Shown: in pieces, positions 59,621-64,000 of the stretch
How positions within the stretch are numbered: position 1 is the stretch's first letter
Layout of the letters: every line of letters begins with the position of its first letter
From: Cephalopachus bancanus
Lineage: Eukaryota > Chordata > Mammalia > Primates > Tarsiidae
Assembly: GCA_027257055.1 (NCBI GenBank)
Contig: JAPVLO010000179.1
Location: forward strand, 1,674,001 to 1,738,000
Direction of reading: 5' to 3'
DNA length: 64,000 nucleotides
Position numbers and translations under genes: made by a program
The notes under the pieces: generated by a model
Databases searched by the model: none
Told to the model about the DNA's origin: nothing
The model's input: only the letters and a program-made list of their open reading frames with translations

Positions 59621-59659
59621 TGTGTGCGTATATAAACATATGCATTACGCTATTAATCT

Positions 59660-59735
59660 ACTGACCTCCTTACCTACCTTCCTGTCTATCTATCTACCTA
59701 TCCACTTACATACCTATTTATCTAGTAAATAGGTA
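59660..59735. repeat. Degenerate (TATC)n / (TACC)n simple repeat
   Basis: CTACCTTCCTGTCTATCTATC and related tetramers. Confidence 0.8.
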
Positions 59736-62084
59736 AATGTTGGCTCCCTTTCCTTTCTGGGTCTTGACATCCTGTCTATAAAACAGCATGGATGAGTCAG
59801 ATTACTACATTTTCAAACTGTGATCCTCAGAACCTTCTGATGCTCTCAGATTGTGAAGGCAAGCCCATTGTGGACCCTTCTAAAACCCAGCTTCAACCAG
59901 ATCTATTTAACTTTCATTTACTTTAAATGTTAGAGTTCCATGGGTAACAAAAAAAATGGGCCACAAAAAAAAGTTAATATCGAATGATACTTGACTCCTT
60001 CAGGCCTAGATTATCTCTAAGGTAATACTTCCATTCTAAGATTATATATTCTTTTTTGTCTCTTCTCTTAAATGTAATAACTCTTTATCAGTAACATACT
60101 GGAGGTTCAAATGTGTTATTGTGTATCAGGTGGATTGTTGAGGGGGGAGTTATTAAAATATTAAAAACTAAATAAAATAATGTCAAATAATACAAGCAAA
60201 AAGGAAGGCTGAGTTCAACATTAATGCAAGAAGAAAAGGTTTAGGAGGAGGTTGTAAGAAGGAAGAAGAGACCCTACTGAAATGAAGATCAGTACTAAGG
60301 GCTGGTCAAGCAGTTGGTCAGGCTACTGCTCTATGAAAAAAAGCAAGAAAGACAAGGTCACAGGACAAGGTTTCCAGCATCCTTAATCCTGTGTGGGCTA
60401 GAACCCATTTGGAGTGATTGTTCCTATCCCAATCAATCCAAAATTATTAAGTTACATTTGCCAAAAGAATCACTGAAGAAAATCTAATTATATAATTTCA
60501 ATCTTACTCTTTTTAGCATCTGCTTACTAACATCTAAAATTATTTGAATAAATGTAAATTTTTCAGTCTACAACAAAGAGGTATGAGATGTAAAACTCAA
60601 AAACACTATACAAAAATGGACTCATACAGTAAGTTCTCTAACCCCATCTGCCCCCAAGAATATTTATTATATAGACCTATTGTGCACAGGCCCACACAAA
60701 AAAATCCTCAAGTATAAATAACTAGGTATTACATATCTCTGACTTTGATTAAAAAATGTAAAGACATTATAGGCATACAAAAAGTAGGTGAAAATAAGTT
60801 CCAAAAAAAAATATCAAATTCAATTACTTCATTATGCCTGGATGAGTCCTATTTGCTTTCAGAAATTATTCATTAGGATATATTTAATATAAAGCCAGGA
60901 GAGTGGATAAAGTTCTGTTTCTCCTAAAGCTTTTTTTTTTTTTTTTCTTTTCACGTGGCTGACTTGTAAGAAGCTGTAGTCGCTGGGATAAATTAATCAA
61001 AGAGTCACCATATAGCTGTTTTTAATAGTCTGAGTGTATAATTTTACACTTGATTATATGTGACTGGGATCCCTCATTCTTATGGAATGTTCTTTAAATA
61101 ATCTTATTGTTGGCCCTTGGCCATACTGGGCACTTACCTTTAACAATATCTAACCTAGTACTGGGTGTGCCATGAACAAATAATAAATCCTTGTGGATCA
61201 ATATAGTATTGACTGGGTTTAAGAAGTAGTAACCCTTCATGGGGCTAGAAATTTGCCTAAAGGAAGTTTCACAGACCAGCTCAATTTCTGTAATGTTTAA
61301 AACAATAATCAAATGTGATACTTTGGGAACCTCAGCTAGTTACCAACTCATAGCTCTGCCTTCACCATTGCTGGGAAACATACCTCTGATCACACAGTCC
61401 CTCTGCTAGAGTTCCTATATCCCATTTGCTGTACAGATTTTGCATAAACAACATGCTCATTTTACTCTAGGTTTAGGGAAAGAATGAGGGAGCCCACATC
61501 ATTTTTCATCAGTATGCTTGACATGATGCAAAAATTTTAAGGTTAAGAGTAAAAGCCAAGTTGTATCAATCTGAGTTTTTTTTCCCCCACATGCTCTATA
61601 AATTTTAAAGAGATGTTTCTCACAAAAATACAGACATGACCTTAACAATGGGAGAGAAAAATGTGGCACCCTTACTGATAATTCTCAATAAAGAGCTTTA
61701 TTCTACTGAGCTTTAATAAATTCCCAACATTAGAATTAAAAAATAAAACCCAAGGGAAGCCAGAAGATTTAATTAAGTCAGAAGAAAAAACTGTGAACTT
61801 ACATTGTTGTTTTTGTTTTTGTTTTAAACCCTATTATAGATAAACTGTTAAATTGCTTGATCCATTAAACACTGTATCTCCTTTAGACACTGAGATATTA
61901 ACATGCACATATATCTCAATTTACACACTGGGTGGTAAACCTTCACTTCCCTAATGTGCTTCCTGTAGGGCTTCTGAAAACTGACTCTTCCTGTTATATA
62001 AAACGTCTCTTTAAAAGTTACTGATGTCTAGTATTCCTGCCATGGTGCTGTTCTCATTTTGGTTTACAAGCTTTTCTCTTAGTT
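59736..62084. other. Unclassified intronic sequence
   Basis: T-run near 60932-60946. No repeat family confidently recognised. Confidence 0.45.
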
Positions 62085-62231
62085 GAGTGATTCTGAAACT
62101 TTGGGGAGTTTATGGATCTCTTTGAGGATCTGAACAGAGCTATCTATAATCCATCTCCCCATGACTACTGCAAACCTGTGCAAATTTTATAATTCCCTGG
62201 GTTACAAAGTTCTTAGAGATACTCTGAAACA
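62085..62231. mobile_element. hAT-type non-autonomous fragment
   Basis: ATGGATCTCTTTGAGGATCTG, AACAGAGCTATCTATAATCC and TAATTCCCTGGGTTACAAAG resemble a common Charlie-type element. Confidence 0.5.
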
Positions 62232-62350
62232 CTCAAAGTGTGTTTCATTGGCTACCTGCTTCAGAATCACTGGATAATTGATTAAAACACATTACAAGAT
62301 CTATGGAATCAGAATTGTAGGTATTGGGTTTGGAGCTCTGAATTTTAGGA
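62232..62350 (+). mobile_element. MER5A hAT-type transposon
   Basis: CTCAAAGTGTGTTTCATTGG, CAGAATCACTGGATAATTG and GGAATCAGAATTGTAGGTAT follow MER5A in sense; the right end is lost. Confidence 0.65.
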
Positions 62351-62964
62351 CACTTCCCTGGCACTGGCTGATGGACAGGAAAGATGTTCCACTACGGCCA
62401 TCTTCCTATCCTCTCATGGCATCAACTGGTTCTGAAATAGAGGCTCCAGCATCCACTCAGCTATCTCTGAGGAGCCCAAGCTCTATTATCTCCACATGAC
62501 TAAAGGGCATCTCCCCTAGCATCCCCTGAATCTCCACCCACTTTTCATATAGGGCCTAAGATACCCACGACAACCACTCCCTGCATCCACGCACATCAGC
62601 TTCTTAGGCTCTCTTCTGGATGTTTACCTGGAAGCACTTGCCACCCAATGTCCCAGCAAACTTTTGCACTCTCATCCACTAGGATCCATGCCAAAGAATG
62701 TACCATCTCCCCTCTCTATTCCTGAGTTATTAGCTCTTCACTTAATCCCAATCATTCTCACACGTACAAGAATGTGTCCCTTGTCATTCTGCATGGTGTG
62801 TGTCCATATGCTTGGCTTCCTGACAACATGGTGAGCACCCTAGGCTTACTGCAGATGCAGCACCTGCTGCTGGCTGCCCAAGGGGTCACTCAACTGTTTG
62901 TAGTAAGACTGAAGGATGTCCAACTTACATTTCCACACAAATTCATGTCATCCTCTACAAGTAA
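62351..62964. other. Unclassified intronic sequence
   Basis: Nothing recognised. Confidence 0.45.
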
Positions 62965-63055
62965 AGATGAAAGAGGTCTTAGGGATCACCCAAAGTATTG
63001 TGCAAATACGGAAACTAAGGTTGGGGGATTTCCTGATTTATCAAAGGCAATCTAG
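62965..63055 (-). mobile_element. MIR3/L3-like fragment
   Basis: AGAGGTCTTAGGGATCACCC and AATACGGAAACTAAGGTTGG fit the CORE-SINE/L3 3' region loosely. Confidence 0.45.
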
Positions 63056-63375
63056 TCAACATCCAAAAACTCCTGATTCATACAAATGACAAGAGATGCC
63101 AAAACACAGGATCCTGACCCTTAATTTTAATCTAGCTGAGAATACAGGACACATACATGACCTACTATGATTCAACATAGTGACCAGATGGCAAAGTAGT
63201 ATCAGAGATGACTAACAGGCTATTCAGATTAGAAAAAAACAAGGGAGAAGCCATTTAAGGTACAGCTGGGAAGTTGGGTGACATTTTGAGGGGCATATAA
63301 AGAGCAATTCAGAGAGCATAAACAGAGCAGATACATAGTATATGGTGTGAGAACATCACAACATGTGCATGAAAT

Positions 63376-63430
63376 AAAAATTCACTACCATACAAATAAC
63401 TACCATAAAAATTCACTACCATAAAAATAA
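63376..63430 (+). repeat. 31-bp tandem repeat, about 1.8 copies
   Basis: AAAAATTCACTACCATA occurs twice, separated by CAAATAACTACCAT. Confidence 0.85.
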
Positions 63431-63574
63431 AAGAATTGCTGAAGATCAGGCTACATGGTAGATGGGAGCAGAGCAGTGCAGGGGTCAACACTGGGCGGGA
63501 ATGGAGTTATCACACTACCACATTCATGATTCCACATAGCCAGCCACAACAGCCTGGCAACAAACAGGGCAAAA

Positions 63575-63690
63575 AGTCATGCCCTCTTACAGGCAAGGAA
63601 AGTTGTGAGAATGATGTGTCTTGACTATAATTCCAGAGGTAGATAAGGGCAGAGGTGGAATTCGACCCTTGGTTACCTAATCCTTAAGAG
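63575..63690 (-). mobile_element. MIR SINE, minus orientation
   Basis: TCTTACAGGCAAGGAAAGTT and GCAGAGGTGGAATTCGACCC follow antisense MIR, including the B-box-like TTCGACCC. Confidence 0.6.
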
Positions 63691-64000
63691 GCATGTTTCT
63701 TTATGTATAATCATTATATATATCACAGTAGGAGGACTAGTCCATGGATGCTCCTTTTGTATTTACTGCATAAGCAAATTGCATCTTTACTAAAATGGAC
63801 ACATTAGACATCATCCTGGAATTTTATAGCCAAACAGTACTGACATCTCAACACCACTGAAGATCCTTTATAGACTTATTAAATAAAGAGTTGATGATAA
63901 CAAAAACTAATTAATTAAAGAAAGGCACAGAGTAGTGAGATTTATTTCCTCAAATAGATACCAGAGAAAATTCACTCCTAGAATCAACTATCAATAATTC

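Larger units (their letters stand above)
47531..64000 (-). other. PTPRM: Part of PTPRM intron 1
   Basis: Inferred: DNA upstream, in gene sense, of exon 2. It contains only repeats and unclassified AT-rich sequence. No signal-peptide exon or CpG-rich promoter is visible, so exon 1 and the promoter lie outside the window. Confidence 0.8.

Noticed and set aside
1..64000. CRISPR array, operons, tRNA or rRNA genes
   Set aside because: Sequence is mammalian intron; no regularly spaced repeats or structural RNA genes were seen. tRNA-like B-boxes belong to Alu and MIR elements.
1..64000. Human or Old World monkey origin
   Set aside because: Alu and young L1 ends do not fit known anthropoid subfamilies as I remember them; no standard AluY/AluS or L1PA end is present.

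Overview
This is eukaryotic, almost certainly primate, genomic DNA: AT-rich, repeat-dense and intronic. The one coding feature I can prove is a 123-bp exon on the minus strand (47408-47530). It encodes the start of the MAM domain of receptor-type protein tyrosine phosphatase mu (PTPRM exon 2). The rest of the window is then flanking intron of that minus-strand gene: intron 2 at positions 1-47407 and intron 1 at 47531-64000. No RNA gene, promoter, CpG island or second gene could be supported, and the many short open frames are chance frames or decayed transposon code.

The repeats point to a non-anthropoid primate. The dimeric Alu elements match no human subfamily and lack the right-arm signature I know from lemur and galago Alus. 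The youngest L1 copies have a 3' end unlike human L1PA. Three very short LTR-derived, polyadenylated insertions resemble the Tarsius interspersed elements (TINEs) described for tarsier. A tarsier is the best inference, but it is not proven.

Layout: 1-2690 is an old L1 interrupted by a retrocopied mRNA 3' UTR and an Alu. 3.2-7.6 kb holds Alus, a FLAM-like monomer and a (TC)n tract. 9.1-9.6 kb has two MIRs. 11.08-11.73 kb is a piggyBac element with intact TTAA ends. 15.5-16.4 kb has an Alu and a TINE; 16.45-17.48 kb is a Tigger transposon. 17.87-21.14 kb is an old L1 holding an MLT1-type LTR, a TINE and a 5'-inverted L1. 21.28-21.84 kb is a mariner remnant. 22.4-26.0 kb has an Alu, L1 pieces, a fold-back L1 insertion and a piggyBac transposase fragment. 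29-46 kb has scattered hAT, L2, MIR, Alu, TINE and L1 copies, including a 51-bp L1 insertion. 47.4-47.5 kb is the exon. Downstream are CR1/L3, MIR, L2, MER5A and a solo LTR that splits a MIR.

The most unusual structure is at 24707-25088. A truncated L1 3' end is joined to an inverted copy of its own upstream flank, and the whole insert is bounded by an 18-bp target-site duplication. The simplest reading is that the nicked target strand snapped back and primed on itself during L1 insertion.
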